This document shows, piece after piece, positions 1-9,801 of a stretch of DNA of 32,386 nucleotides; positions within the stretch are counted from its first letter, which is position 1; every line of letters begins with the position of its first letter. Source of the DNA: Marinagarivorans sp. (GTDB lineage Bacteria; Pseudomonadota; Gammaproteobacteria; Pseudomonadales; Cellvibrionaceae); NCBI GenBank assembly GCA_028281865.1, contig JANQJB010000063.1:1-32386 (forward strand), in the 5' to 3' direction. Both the position numbers and the translations under genes were made by a program. The notes beneath the pieces are model-generated. The model did no database searches. It was not told the origin of the DNA and saw only the letters and a program-made list of their open reading frames with translations.

Positions 1-1746
1 GTCTGATTGCGTTCCATTGTTATTCAGCAAGGCATCTACTGCTGTTTTATCCGAGCCACTTAGGGTGACTGAAAAAGACGTAGCGGAGGTAATTTCAACA
101 TCTGTGCCACTAGTGAGTGTATAGGTACCGCCCGCTTCACCGGTAAATGTTAGGCTTGAAATATCGACATCGTTAGCACTGCCGCTTTGACTAACAAGCC
201 CCGTTGCCGTAACAACCAAAATTCCCGTATCAGCATCGTAGGTCGCAGAGGTAATTGTCGGCGCAGCAACGGAACTGACGGTTACCCCATTGCCTGTAAG
301 GTCGGCAATATTGGCGCTGCTGGCAGCGCCGGCCATCCAGTTATCAGCAGCCGCTAAATTGTAGGTAGTGCTGTCGTCAGCTTGTGTTCCATCTTTGTTC
401 AGCAGCCCATTGACATTAAGCACATCCGTCGCACTTAAGGTCACGGTAAACGAAGTTGAAGACGTTATTTCCACATCGCTGGTTGTCAGCGTATAAGTGC
501 CACCACTTTCTCCCGTTAGTGTTAATGTTGAAATATCGACATCGTTGGTTGAGCCGGGTTGATTAACAAAATTAGTACCGGTAACAACCAACACACCGGT
601 ACTGGCGTTATAGGTCGCCGAAGTTACAGCTGGGTTGGTAACGTTGCTAACGGTAATGCCATTGCTGCTCAGATCGGAGATATCAGCAGTGGCGGCTGCA
701 CCCGGCATCCAGTTATCAGCAGCTGAGATATTGTAGGTAGTTGAGCCATCCGATGCGGTACCGTCCTTGTTGAGCAAACCGTTTATATTCTGCACGTCGG
801 TTGAACTCAAAGTAAGCGTAAACGATGTTGCAGAGGTAATTTCCACATCTGAGGTTGATAAGGTATAACTATTGCCGCCCTCTCCCGTCAGCGACAGCGT
901 CGATACATCCACATCATTTAGGCTGCCATTTTCTTTAACAAAGGCGGTCCCGGTAACGGTTAAAACACCGGTGCTGGCATCGTAAGTCGCCGAACTTATC
1001 GCAGGGGACGAAACATTAGAAACAGTTATGCCATTGCCGGTGGCGTCCGCAATATCGGTACTTGTTGCAGCGCTCGGTAGCCAATTGTCCGCGGCCGCTA
1101 GATTGTAGGTGGTGCTATCATCTGATGTCGTGCCGTCCTTGTTAAGTAAGCCATTAATATTAAGCATATCGGTCGCATTAAGACTCACCGTAAACTCGGT
1201 GCTTGAGGAGACATCGACATCTGAACTTGTTAGCGTATAGCTATTGCCGCCATCGCCGGTTAGCGTCAACGTGCTGGCATCGACATCATTGTTTGAGCCA
1301 TTAGTCGATGAGAAGTTGGTACCGGTGACAACTAAGCTGCCGGTGCTTGCGTCGTAAGTGGCGGAAGTAATAGCCGGTGCGGAAACGCTGCTAACCGCAA
1401 TGGCTGAAGTTGCGTCAGAGATATCACCGGAAGTGACGTTCGCGATAAAGTCATCTGCGGCAGCGAGGTTGTAGGTCGTGCTGTCATCAGAGCTGGTCCC
1501 ATCCTTATTAAGCAGACCGTTTACCTCAAGCAAATCAGCACCTGTCAAAGTCACGGTAAACTGCGTTGAGCTGTCGATTTCAACATCGGTGCCGCTGGTT
1601 AAGGTATAGGTGCCACCGCCCTCGCCAGTAAAGGTCAAGGTCGATATGTCTACATCATTGGTCGCACCGGATTTAGCTTCAAAATTTACGCCTGTCACGA
1701 CCAATACACCGGTGCCAAAATTGTAGGTCGCCGACGTTATCGCTGG
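1..1746 (-). repeat. Tandem ~372-bp coding repeats (4 full units plus one partial)
   Basis: The anchor encoding SATY recurs at about 1723, 1354, 982, 610 and 238, giving periods of 369, 372, 372 and 372 bp, all multiples of three. Units run roughly 1746-1378, 1377-1006, 1005-634, 633-262 and 261 to the edge. The units have diverged at the nucleotide level but keep the same residue skeleton, including NKDGT and the YNLAAAD block. Further units probably lie outside the window. Confidence 0.85.
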
Positions 1747-2925
1747 AAACGCAGCACTATCATCAACCACCGCATGACCCGCAATTGCATAACCCGCAGT
1801 TTGCAAAGGTATGTTAAACAAGTCCTTAATCGTTCCATCGTTGAGATTCCAAAGCGACACCGTGGTAGTACCCGAAACATAGCTGCCATCGCTTGAACTG
1901 GTGGTGCTAACGGTAACAGTGCACGAAGGTGAACAAGTCGATGACGATACCGAGGTAGGTGCCCTGCCCGAACCATAACTGGTACACGACGCGCCATCAT
2001 AGCAGTCGAATACTTCAAAATCGGAGGTATCAACTCCCGTGACATCTTCACTAAATGTCACAGTAAAAGTCGCCGTCGAGTCTGGAGCCACAGGAGAGTC
2101 AGTGGCTGCTATGCTGCTGACGACCGCATCCGGTTCTTCACAGGTGGTTGAAGTTAAGACTCCAGGTAAGGTAACGCCTGCGTTAAAGCTCGAGCCAGAG
2201 ACCGCCTTGGTAATTTTTCCGCAAGCAATCTCAATATAGCCATAAAAATATTGACTACTTGCATTATGCGTAGTGTTTTTAAAGCAATAAAAACCATCGT
2301 TCGTAGCTGTTGAGCCGCTGTAGCTGTCGGCGGAATCGCAGGTCTCCCCAGCAGAAGCCGCAAACGCACCATCGGCAGAAAAATCCTCGTCGTAACCCCC
2401 TGGACAGCCGTAATTTCTTGTACTCGCGATAATATTTGAGCTACTCACACTGATAACGTCATAGCAATCAACATCGCTTTGGCCATTCATATGAATATAT
2501 AAACCCGTGTTCGAAACCATAGTCGCGGACGATTGCAAATCATTTGAGCTGTCTTCGGCGACAACATAGACATCGTAAGCCGTTCCGTCCGACAACCCGC
2601 TCAGAGTAAGCGTTCCCGCATATATGCCTGAATTCAACGAGATAGAATTTGAAGAAGGGGCGGCAGCTCCAGAGGCTTTATTTCCCGCTTTGACCTGCGC
2701 AGCCGAAGGCTCATCCTCCCACTCGGGAACAGCAACAGCGTAGGCAGTGCCCGATTCATTCAAGTCGATTGCAATTGAAATTGTGGTACCCGTTGCCTCT
2801 GTCATGGCGGGGGTGCCTTGGCCCGATTCGAATGAGGGAGCGGCTGTGGAGAGATAACTAAAAAAACTGAGTGCCAAAATGATTGCGATGTTCTGCAACG
2901 TCGACACCGACACTATTTTTGACAT
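1..2925 (-). CDS. Large secreted repeat protein, 5' part (truncated by window edge)
   Basis: I read an uninterrupted frame of 975 codons from an ATG at 2925 to the window edge; the C-terminus is missing. The first ~28 residues (MSKIVSVSTLQNIAIILALS, then a hydrophobic run ending STAA) form a Sec signal peptide. About 360 residues of non-repeated, cysteine-containing sequence follow, including an Ig-like stretch with the motif ATFTVTFSEDVTGVDTSDFE. From about residue 394 it becomes tandem ~123-residue repeats. Each contains ITSATY-x-x-STG-x-LVVTG, NDVD-x-STLTLTG, YTLTSS and LLNKDGT...YNLAAAD, and looks like a beta-sandwich. Such repeats are usual in cell-surface or secreted adhesin-like proteins. 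The function is unknown. It is preceded by 543 bp without a gene, so it probably has its own promoter. Confidence 0.85.
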   Translation of the reverse strand, partial: MSKIVSVSTLQNIAIILALSFFSYLSTAAPSFESGQGTPAMTEATGTTISIAIDLNESGTAYAVAVPEWEDEPSAAQVKAGNKASGAAAPSSNSISLNSGIYAGTLTLSGLSDGTAYDVYVVAEDSSNDLQSSATMVSNTGLYIHMNGQSDVDCYDVISVSSSNIIASTRNYGCPGGYDEDFSADGAFAASAGETCDSADSYSGSTATNDGFYCFKNTTHNASSQYFYGYIEIACGKITKAVSGSSFNAGVTLPGVLTSTTCEEPDAVVSSIAATDSPVAPDSTATFTVTFSEDVTGVDTSDFEVFDCYDGASCTSYGSGRAPTSVSSSTCSPSCTVTVSTTSSSDGSYVSGTTTVSLWNLNDGTIKDLFNIPLQTAGYAIAGHAVVDDSAAFPAITSATYNFGTGVLVVTGVNFEAKSGATNDVDISTLTFTGEGGGTYTLTSGTDVEIDSSTQFTVTLTGADLLEVNGLLNKDGTSSDDSTTYNLAAADDFIANVTSGDISDATSAIAVSSVSAPAITSATYDASTGSLVVTGTNFSSTNGSNNDVDASTLTLTGDGGNSYTLTSSDVDVSSSTEFTVSLNATDMLNINGLLNKDGTTSDDSTTYNLAAADNWLPSAATSTDIADATGNGITVSNVSSPAISSATYDASTGVLTVTGTAFVKENGSLNDVDVSTLSLTGEGGNSYTLSTSDVEITSATSFTLTLSSTDVQNINGLLNKDGTASDGSTTYNISAADNWMPGAAATADISDLSSNGITVSNVTNPAVTSATYNASTGVLVVTGTNFVNQPGSTNDVDISTLTLTGESGGTYTLTTSDVEITSSTSFTVTLSATDVLNVNGLLNKDGTQADDSTTYNLAAADNWMAGAASSANIADLTGNGVTVSSVAAPTITSATYDADTGILVVTATGLVSQSGSANDVDISSLTFTGEAGGTYTLTSGTDVEITSATSFSVTLSGSDKTAVDALLNNNGTQSD

Positions 2926-3468
2926 TATTGACCTAGCCCATTTTATCAAAATAATCGTGTAGCGTTGCCTTTCCCTGGAAGAAACACGTGGCTACGTGAA
3001 TGATGCGAAAAATATAACCAAGAACACCCCGACGTACCAAAGCCCCTGCAATTGATACACATTTACAGCGCAGGTTTATCAGACATGGCCTTTTAAATTT
3101 AGTCTAGACGGCGATCTGAGACAGAACCACCTGAACAACTGATAGGTTCGAAATAATTTTTAATTTTGAAAATTGGATGGGTAAAATAAAAAGTATTGTG
3201 GATTGTGCTTGTAGGCAGGTTTAATTATTAAACCAATTTTCAAGCATTTCGATTTTATTGGATGAGAGGTTTTTTGATTTCTATTTTCAATATTAAAGCT
3301 TTTGCAGTAGCGGGTTAATTTGCCCAGATAGCTTTCTAAAATTGCGAATATAGAGGATAGTCTGCCCTATCCTACTTCTGGAAACTGGAGCAACGCCTAG
3401 TTGTATTAACTTAGCAACGTTGCTCGCAAAATAAAAGCTACTCACGGATGAGTGTGAAACTCTAAGAT
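2926..3468. other. Gene-free intergenic stretch with two small dyads
   Basis: I find no convincing gene in these 543 bp. It is AT-rich and should hold the promoter of the giant repeat protein to its left. Two dyads stand out: a perfect 7-bp stem with a 3-nt loop at 3218-3234 (GGTTTAA-TTA-TTAAACC) and a perfect 12-bp palindrome at 3413-3424 (AGCAACGTTGCT) shortly after the stop codon of the CSLREA gene. Either could be an operator or weak termination structure. No function can be read from them. Confidence 0.5.
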
Positions 3469-4764
3469 TTAATAAACACTTCCTAAGTTACAGTTGCTAC
3501 CACTGGGAACAGTATTATTAAGCATATCTTCACCGCAAAAATCACCGGCATTTCGGATCGGCGAATCTGATTTGGGCTCGTAGTAATAGCGGTAAGGGTA
3601 TTTGCCTTCCACATTAATAATATCGAGTTTGGCGTCTGTTCCGATTAAATCACCGGCGTTTCTATCAAGAAAATTGCAATTTTCGGTTCCGCCGTAGCTC
3701 TGACTATCGCCTTCAAAAAAATTGCTGCCAAAGGAATCAACTAGAGCACCGGCTGGCTGGTTCAAATCGGGGGCTAGAGAATTGCAATTTTCAGGCGAGC
3801 CGCTATCACCGATGTTTGCGAGTACACTGTGATAGATTTCCGTATAGCCTCTAGCATCCAGTCCTGCACCTGTTAATAAATAGTAACTATCCATATTATC
3901 CACAATTGTCGAAGCTTCTATCAGAAGAGAAGTTTCTTCAGCCGCATATATTGCACCACCACTAAGCGCTGAATTTTCCGCATAAGTACTCGCTAAAGTA
4001 TTGAAGCTGCCGAAAGTACGCACCGATACGGCACCACCACCGACAATCGCGTGATTCTGAAAAAACGAGCAGCGTTGCGCATAGAAAAAACCACCATTCT
4101 CCAATTGTATCGCGCCATTAACTGCGTCACCTCCTTCAAAGGAGCAATTTGACATTTCCATACTCGCGCCACTACTGCCATCGACATAAACGCCAGAAGC
4201 ACCAATAGGCACACTAAAAGCTTCATTATTGATAAAACGTAGATAGTCCCCCTCATTTTGATTTCCCCCCTCAATAATCAACGGCGTTGCAGTAAAATTT
4301 TCAAACTGCAGTCCAATCAGGCGTGTGTTCTCTCCATATCGAATATAGGTGCTGGCATCAGAACTAGAACCATCAATTATTGCTGGAGAAAAGCCTGAAG
4401 TTCCAGGAGAACCATCCGCGCGAATGGTGAGATCACTATTATTAAAATTTAAGTTCATATCGTTATTAACATAAACTCTCGGAACCTGAATAATAATTTC
4501 ATCCATTCCTGTTGCACTTCCCGGTGAACAGCCAAATAGCGGCGTATTTAACACCGCCGCATAGATAGCTTCACGAAGAGAGCAGCTCGAATTATCCGTA
4601 AATTCATCTGCTGAAGTTGTAACATAAATGTTATTTGCAAAAGCCGCTGAGCCGAACAGTAGTGAACTTGCCAATACAACATTGCGGCACAATTTGCGTC
4701 TATTAAATTTTTTGTTTTTCGATCGAGTCATTTTATTTAAACTACTAAGATTATTAGTATGCAT
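3469..4764 (-). CDS. Exported CSLREA-domain beta-helix protein
   Basis: Encodes 431 residues. The start at 4764 has a good ribosome binding site (GGAG nine bases upstream); an internal Met12 is an alternative. A long basic N-region (TRSKNKKFNRRK) and a hydrophobic core ending AAFA give a signal peptide cut near residue 43. Mature residues ~46-66 carry the CSLREAI signature of the CSLREA domain (IYVTTSADEFTDNSSCSLRE). Short repeating strands with conserved G, N and S follow, as in right-handed parallel beta-helices. The end has SPIRNAGDFCGEDM, like the S-P-x-x-x-A-G-D terminal motif of choice-of-anchor Q proteins. These families are secreted or surface proteins of unknown role. It stands alone between two gene-free gaps and has no recognisable partner. 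Confidence 0.85.
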   Translation of the reverse strand: MHTNNLSSLNKMTRSKNKKFNRRKLCRNVVLASSLLFGSAAFANNIYVTTSADEFTDNSSCSLREAIYAAVLNTPLFGCSPGSATGMDEIIIQVPRVYVNNDMNLNFNNSDLTIRADGSPGTSGFSPAIIDGSSSDASTYIRYGENTRLIGLQFENFTATPLIIEGGNQNEGDYLRFINNEAFSVPIGASGVYVDGSSGASMEMSNCSFEGGDAVNGAIQLENGGFFYAQRCSFFQNHAIVGGGAVSVRTFGSFNTLASTYAENSALSGGAIYAAEETSLLIEASTIVDNMDSYYLLTGAGLDARGYTEIYHSVLANIGDSGSPENCNSLAPDLNQPAGALVDSFGSNFFEGDSQSYGGTENCNFLDRNAGDLIGTDAKLDIINVEGKYPYRYYYEPKSDSPIRNAGDFCGEDMLNNTVPSGSNCNLGSVY

Positions 4765-4963
4765 ACGAAATTCTCCAAGATTTTTATTAAAAGCTAAGAA
4801 TTTTTTGCGATGGTTTAAAAACTCTCAATACTCGAACATACGCGTTAATAATACAAATACACTATTAAGAGGCTTTCATATATCCGCGAGTGTAGTTCAA
4901 TATTTCTTACTCTAAGAATTTAAGTAACTTTTGCGCGAAGAGCAGAGTCGTTTTTTTACCTGT

Positions 4964-5133
4964 CTATTAGATTGGGTCATCATGACAAATGTTAGAGTTA
5001 ATATTCCATTAGCTATATTTAAACTTATGTTGGGTAGGCGTTTCTTAACTTAAATTGACAAAAAATTATCTTAAATTGACAAACACGGGTACTTACTACT
5101 CCATATAAGGCTGAATATCTTTAAAAACCTGAA
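4964..5133. repeat. RHS 3'-flank element, copy 1
   Basis: About 170 bp here match 9912-10090 in the same orientation at roughly 80% by eye. The match includes a shared GGTCATCATGACAAATG block and the identical run CTTAACTTAAATTGACAAAA. Inside it CTTAAATTGACA occurs twice, 21 bp apart (5049-5060 and 5070-5081). On the complementary strand this reads as two direct TGTCAATTTAAG units, resembling the paired transposase-binding sites at the ends of Tn7/Tn402-like elements. No transposase gene is present, so this resemblance is only suggestive. Confidence 0.7.
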
Positions 5134-5254
5134 ATATGCTAAATTGCTTAAAACCTTTATCTTTTAAATTCCAAAGACTAGAAAGTGATCAACCAAACCA
5201 ATAGATATTATCCATTTAACTATTAGATGAATGATTTTATTTGCAAAAACAGAA

Positions 5255-5288
5255 AAATAACGCTGGCCACATTTCACCAGCGTTATTT
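5255..5288 (-). terminator. Intrinsic terminator of the RHS gene
   Basis: A perfect 12-bp stem (AAATAACGCTGG / CCAGCGTTATTT, arms 5255-5266 and 5277-5288) encloses a 10-nt loop. On the minus strand the stem is followed by TTCTGTTTTTG, a broken U-tract. It lies 23 bp after the RHS stop codon. Confidence 0.75.
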
Positions 5289-5290
5289 CT

Positions 5291-5306
5291 AGCTCAGGCC
5301 TGAGCT
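5291..5306. other. Perfect 16-bp palindrome after the RHS stop
   Basis: AGCTCAGGCCTGAGCT is a perfect palindrome without loop, placed between the stop codon and the terminator hairpin. It could bind a dimeric protein or be part of the terminator. Its role is not known. Confidence 0.6.
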
Positions 5307-5310
5307 ATCA

Positions 5311-8300
5311 TTATTGAAAAGCTTGATCCATTAACTCTCGAGCCCATCTATCTGCATCTTTGTCCGCCGGTGGGTCATTAGCTGTTGACTGAGCATTGTC
5401 CGCATCCAGAATGTGCTTTATATTGCGCACTTCATCTTTTAACGCATAATTATCTGGGTGTAAATGTCGAAACTCGTGAAGAAAAATAAATGACTGCCTC
5501 TTACTCTGGAAAAAATCGTAATTAAATACAGTCGTTCGTTCATGAAACCTTGTAAACCCATATGCGTTCGCATATAACTGATGCTCAGAATCCGTAAGCC
5601 TGGGATTAACGGAAATTTTCCAAGTATTGAAAAGACGCATCTCTAGACTATCTTTACCACATCTTTTCTCTATTTCTTTTCCCCAACGTTCATTCAGAGC
5701 GTGAAGTCTGCGCTCGGCTCGACCCATAGCAGTGTTCTGGAAATAGTTTTTCTTATCTTTCACATATTCCCCGAAGCTATGGGCAGGGTTCCTAACATAT
5801 CCTGATATAATTTGTGCTAGACCTTGAGGGTCAATATTTCTTACAGGGTTATTGCTCGCATACGCATACAAGTTAGTTCCGCCAGCAAGCCCAATTGGAT
5901 CGGCCCGTAAATAACGTCCTTCTTCGGCACTGTAATAACGGTGCCAGTTATACCAAAGACCTGTTTCCTCATCGTAATATTGCCCAGGTAAACCTATGTG
6001 CATATCGCCAAAGCTCGAATTGCTAACAACAACTTTTCGATCAAATGCACTATTTTCAGCCCGCCACACAGTGGTTTTGTTGGCATTTGTAATCACTTGT
6101 GGACGATTTAAATGATCGCTATAGACGTAATAAAACTGTCCTGCTTTACGAATAGCAATAAGTCGATCACCCAGCCAGATATATTCTTTCTCCAAGCTAC
6201 CATTTTTATATTCCGCCAGTAAGCGTTCGGCACCGACATCATAAATAAAATGATAGGTGTTGTTGCCGACTTTCTTTTTAACACGCTGGTTGTCGGCGTT
6301 ATAAGAATAAAAGGTAGTTGTGCCCTGTTTTACTGCTTTATATAAACGATTGTCAGACGCATAAGCTAGCGACGATCCGCTGAAGCCGGTGTAATTACCC
6401 AAATCATTTGGCGTAGACAGTTTTTGGGGTTGAGAAACGCCATTACGTGTACGGCTGGTGCGATCGCCTTCGGCGTTATAACCAAAAATTTCTATGACAC
6501 CTTTTTGCGATACCTCTTTTAAACGATCTGTAGCATCATATTTAAAGTCAGCCGTAAGATTGGAATATATATTGTCGGTAATTTTTTCGAGACGCTGATT
6601 TCTGTCGTAATCGTAATCGAGATTCAATTTCTGCGATTCAATATCAGTAATTTTATAATTTGTATCAAATTTATAATCGATGGTGTCGCCGTTACCCAAA
6701 CGAGCTTTACTCAGAGGGCCTAACGGTTCAAATTCTATCTCCGATGCAATATTAATATTATTGGAAGTAATCGCAGAAATTTGGCCATCCGTGTACATGT
6801 AATAAACAATTAATCCAGACGGATAGGTTATGCGGTTTAGTTGACCGTCTTGGTTGTAATGCCGATTAACGGAGTAACTTGTATTATCAACGTAGTGGGT
6901 GCTGCGGCTGAGCGAGCCGTGTTTATTGTCATACTGATAGCGCGTTTTCGAGTAGTGCGCGTTATCGTGTCTTGACTCCGAACTTTCCAGCTTTCCTTCT
7001 GCAACACCGCTCGTATAGTACTTATAAGCAAACTCTCTCGGCACGTCATAAAGTGCCACGGTCGAGGCCGGTACGTTTATATGAGGGTTATCCGTGACGA
7101 CATCAGTTTCATAGCGAACTGACTCCACTTGACCATCTTTCGTGTCTGTTTTCTCGGTACGGACCATGACCGTTCCCTGCCCTACTACCGTTCGACAACT
7201 CGAATACGGAGGGCAGACCTCAATCTCAAAACTACCGATAACAGGTTGCGATTTAATCAGTGTATTTTGGTTGCTCCCTTGACTCTGGTAATCAAAATTG
7301 TAGCTAATTTCGCCATTGGTTATTTTTTTAACTAAGCCAGTTTTATCGTCGATAGTACGGCCAAAGTTAACATCGCCGATATTTGTGGTCGAAGAGTAGC
7401 CACGTATGTCATTATTTGTCGTCGTGGTAGTTAAATTTGCTTGGTTTACCGATATTATTTTTTCGTAACTATCGTCCTTGCGCTCGTAGTCGTAGTTGGT
7501 AGTGGTGCCGTCCTCGTGGATAATTGTGTTGAGACTATTGTCCGCATTGTATCGAAAAGTGGTTTCCTCATCGTCACTATAAATCGTTTTTTCTAAACGA
7601 CCACGCTCGTCATACGTGCGGTTTTCTTCATATTTGACGATACTATTACGCAAACGCTGTGTGCGGTTCAGCTTGCCGAGGTCATCGTAAAAATACTTTT
7701 CTTGGTCTCCGTTCGGTAAAACTAGGTAATCTAATTTCCGGCCTGGGGTATAGAAGTACTTTGTTTCCAGACCCATTGGAGAGATTTCCATTTTAATTAA
7801 ACCGTCTGGCTCATAGATATATTTCCAAGTTGATTCACCGTGAGAGTTTTTCACGGTCATTTCGTAAACATCACCATAAGCATTGTATTTGTATTTATAC
7901 GTAACGGAATTGTTGTAAACCACCGTTTCGGGAGACCCATGCTTGTTATAACTAAGATATTCAATGCGTTCCTTACCGCTAACCTTCGCTAGCATGTTGC
8001 CATTCGAATGGAAGATTGAGGTGCTCGTTCGCGCGGAGCCAGGCAAGGTATTCGTTTCTACGATACTCATGATTCTACCGGAACTGTAAAAGTTGTAGTC
8101 GTATTTTATCTCCCCTCCACCTTCAACATTCTTACGGCGTAACAAATACGGGTTTTGGTGATGATAAAAATATTCCGTTGTATTACCGTCATACGTTTTT
8201 GACTTTAAACGCCTGCCGTCCGTTTGGTGCCAGCTGTATGATGTCTCGACCGGTGGAGCAAATTTATTAAAGAAAGAATCGCCCGCTAAGTCAAAGCCCC

Positions 8301-9801
8301 AAAGTCCTGCACGAGATTCCGATGTAGTCTTTTTCTCAAGCAACCCTCTCTCATCGTAATAAAATACATCTCGAAGTGCGCCTGTACGTGAACTTTCATC
8401 ATTGTAATGAACAGCAACGACCTTACCGATGCTAGGGCTGTAAAGTCGGTCGGTAAAACTCTCCTGACACTGTCCAATTGGCAATCCCTTTATACTTCTA
8501 ACCCACGAAGGGCCAGAGCTAGAGTTCGTGATAGTGTATTCAGTTTTAGCCCCACGCATGTTGGTCGTAATGACTTTTTTTTCTGCGGAACGATCAAAAG
8601 TGATTTTTTCTTGTAAACTACCATCGCTTTTATAATGCGTGCTCGTGATTCCGCGTTTTTGATCGTCGTACTCCCAACTTGCCAACTTGATACCCGTTGA
8701 AAAAACTGAGTCACTTAAATAATGCGATGTTAATAGGTGTCGGCGCTTATCTTGGTTACTAAAACGTTCAGGGTCACCGTAACTGTATGTACGCTTGATC
8801 ATCGGTGTTTGACTATTAAAGCCAGTACCGGTGACACTTTTTAACAATGTGAGTTTGGGATAATGAGCATCGGAAATATGCTCTAAACGGTAATTCATGC
8901 GTCCGCCTGTTGGCAAATCGACGCTAATGGAATGACTGCGAGGGTATTTAATATTGAGTTCTGATCCATCGTTGCGACGGACTTTAACTAATTTATTATT
9001 ATCGTAAATAAAGTCGATATAAATGCCGCTTGGACCATCCGTAATACGAGTGAGATAACCTTCTTGATTGTAGGTCTCGATATGATTATTTTCAGTAATA
9101 TATTCCCAACCGTTGTCTCTCCGCGTTGGTTTATTCAAAGTCTGGATATTAGGTAAAGCTGGGTTAAATCTCGTTGTGCCAGCTAGGCCGCGAATCCATA
9201 GTCTTACACCGGAATTGTCCGTTGTATCGATAATACGATAGGTTAAATTGTCGCGCCAATTACCACCAAATATATAGTGGGAGGCACTTAATACACCCGG
9301 GTTTTTACTCGTGTATTCGCGCTGAAAAACTAAAGGCAAAATAGTGTGGTTAGAAGCGTAGTCAACCACGGATTCGGTTTTCTCACCGGTGGTGATCGAA
9401 ATCGGATTACCGGCTGTACACTCACCTGGGTTACGGTCATCTGGATTAGCTTTTTCATAGCGCATATCATCAGAGGACTCTTCAATGTACGCCGCGTCTA
9501 GGTCCTCAAAAGAATCGCTCAAAAAAGTGTCCGAACCAAAAATTTCATCTAGGTCAATCAAGCACTCGTACTCGACCGTTTCGGTTCGACACTGCCATAC
9601 CACAGCGACTTCTTCAGCATCATCGTCGAACCAAAATTTAGGGTCGGGATCTTGGCTTTCTGGGGCTTCAGTTGAAGTAGGTCCACATACAGTTTCGTTG
9701 TAGCTACATGTATAAGAATATGCGGGTAAAGAAATTACGACTGTAAATAATAATGCCACGGCTGCACCGCCTACGGCTCGAACTCTGTTTGATAAACACA
9801 T
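5311..9801 (-). CDS. Secreted RHS-repeat protein with HEXXH metallopeptidase-like C-terminal tip
   Basis: Encodes 1496 residues. Residues 1-29 form a Sec signal peptide (hydrophobic AAVALLFTVVISLPAYS), so export does not rely on a PAAR or T6SS N-terminus. A cysteine-bearing segment (30-80) is followed by a DUF6531-like entry motif (NPISITTGEKTESVVDY, ~132-148). A long series of YD/RHS repeats comes next, for example FDYxxxGSN, YDYDRNQRLEKITD and YNAEGDRTSRTRNG. The RHS core motif near 1285-1329 reads YYSAEEGRYLRADPIGLAGG, then NLYAYASNNPVRNIDPQGLA, and marks where the toxin tip begins. The 167-residue tip has HEFRH at 1442-1446 and DADRWARE at ~1482-1489, matching zincin metallopeptidases with an HEXXH plus D/E third ligand. 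Known RHS proteins form a shell around a C-terminal toxin; peptidase activity here is inferred. No immunity gene follows, and a strong terminator closes the unit. Confidence 0.9.
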   Translation of the reverse strand: MCLSNRVRAVGGAAVALLFTVVISLPAYSYTCSYNETVCGPTSTEAPESQDPDPKFWFDDDAEEVAVVWQCRTETVEYECLIDLDEIFGSDTFLSDSFEDLDAAYIEESSDDMRYEKANPDDRNPGECTAGNPISITTGEKTESVVDYASNHTILPLVFQREYTSKNPGVLSASHYIFGGNWRDNLTYRIIDTTDNSGVRLWIRGLAGTTRFNPALPNIQTLNKPTRRDNGWEYITENNHIETYNQEGYLTRITDGPSGIYIDFIYDNNKLVKVRRNDGSELNIKYPRSHSISVDLPTGGRMNYRLEHISDAHYPKLTLLKSVTGTGFNSQTPMIKRTYSYGDPERFSNQDKRRHLLTSHYLSDSVFSTGIKLASWEYDDQKRGITSTHYKSDGSLQEKITFDRSAEKKVITTNMRGAKTEYTITNSSSGPSWVRSIKGLPIGQCQESFTDRLYSPSIGKVVAVHYNDESSRTGALRDVFYYDERGLLEKKTTSESRAGLWGFDLAGDSFFNKFAPPVETSYSWHQTDGRRLKSKTYDGNTTEYFYHHQNPYLLRRKNVEGGGEIKYDYNFYSSGRIMSIVETNTLPGSARTSTSIFHSNGNMLAKVSGKERIEYLSYNKHGSPETVVYNNSVTYKYKYNAYGDVYEMTVKNSHGESTWKYIYEPDGLIKMEISPMGLETKYFYTPGRKLDYLVLPNGDQEKYFYDDLGKLNRTQRLRNSIVKYEENRTYDERGRLEKTIYSDDEETTFRYNADNSLNTIIHEDGTTTNYDYERKDDSYEKIISVNQANLTTTTTNNDIRGYSSTTNIGDVNFGRTIDDKTGLVKKITNGEISYNFDYQSQGSNQNTLIKSQPVIGSFEIEVCPPYSSCRTVVGQGTVMVRTEKTDTKDGQVESVRYETDVVTDNPHINVPASTVALYDVPREFAYKYYTSGVAEGKLESSESRHDNAHYSKTRYQYDNKHGSLSRSTHYVDNTSYSVNRHYNQDGQLNRITYPSGLIVYYMYTDGQISAITSNNINIASEIEFEPLGPLSKARLGNGDTIDYKFDTNYKITDIESQKLNLDYDYDRNQRLEKITDNIYSNLTADFKYDATDRLKEVSQKGVIEIFGYNAEGDRTSRTRNGVSQPQKLSTPNDLGNYTGFSGSSLAYASDNRLYKAVKQGTTTFYSYNADNQRVKKKVGNNTYHFIYDVGAERLLAEYKNGSLEKEYIWLGDRLIAIRKAGQFYYVYSDHLNRPQVITNANKTTVWRAENSAFDRKVVVSNSSFGDMHIGLPGQYYDEETGLWYNWHRYYSAEEGRYLRADPIGLAGGTNLYAYASNNPVRNIDPQGLAQIISGYVRNPAHSFGEYVKDKKNYFQNTAMGRAERRLHALNERWGKEIEKRCGKDSLEMRLFNTWKISVNPRLTDSEHQLYANAYGFTRFHERTTVFNYDFFQSKRQSFIFLHEFRHLHPDNYALKDEVRNIKHILDADNAQSTANDPPADKDADRWARELMDQAFQ

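Larger units (their letters stand above)
4765..5310. other. Gene-free stretch downstream of the RHS gene
   Basis: I find no gene in these 546 bp, in particular no minus-strand immunity gene after the RHS toxin. It holds, from the RHS side, a 16-bp palindrome, a strong hairpin terminator and a ~170-bp element that recurs upstream of the RHS gene; each is listed separately. The part nearest 4765 should carry the promoter of the CSLREA gene. Confidence 0.7.

Noticed and set aside
5291-5306. attachment site for an integrated element
   Set aside because: The palindrome has no second copy in the window and no integrase gene is nearby.
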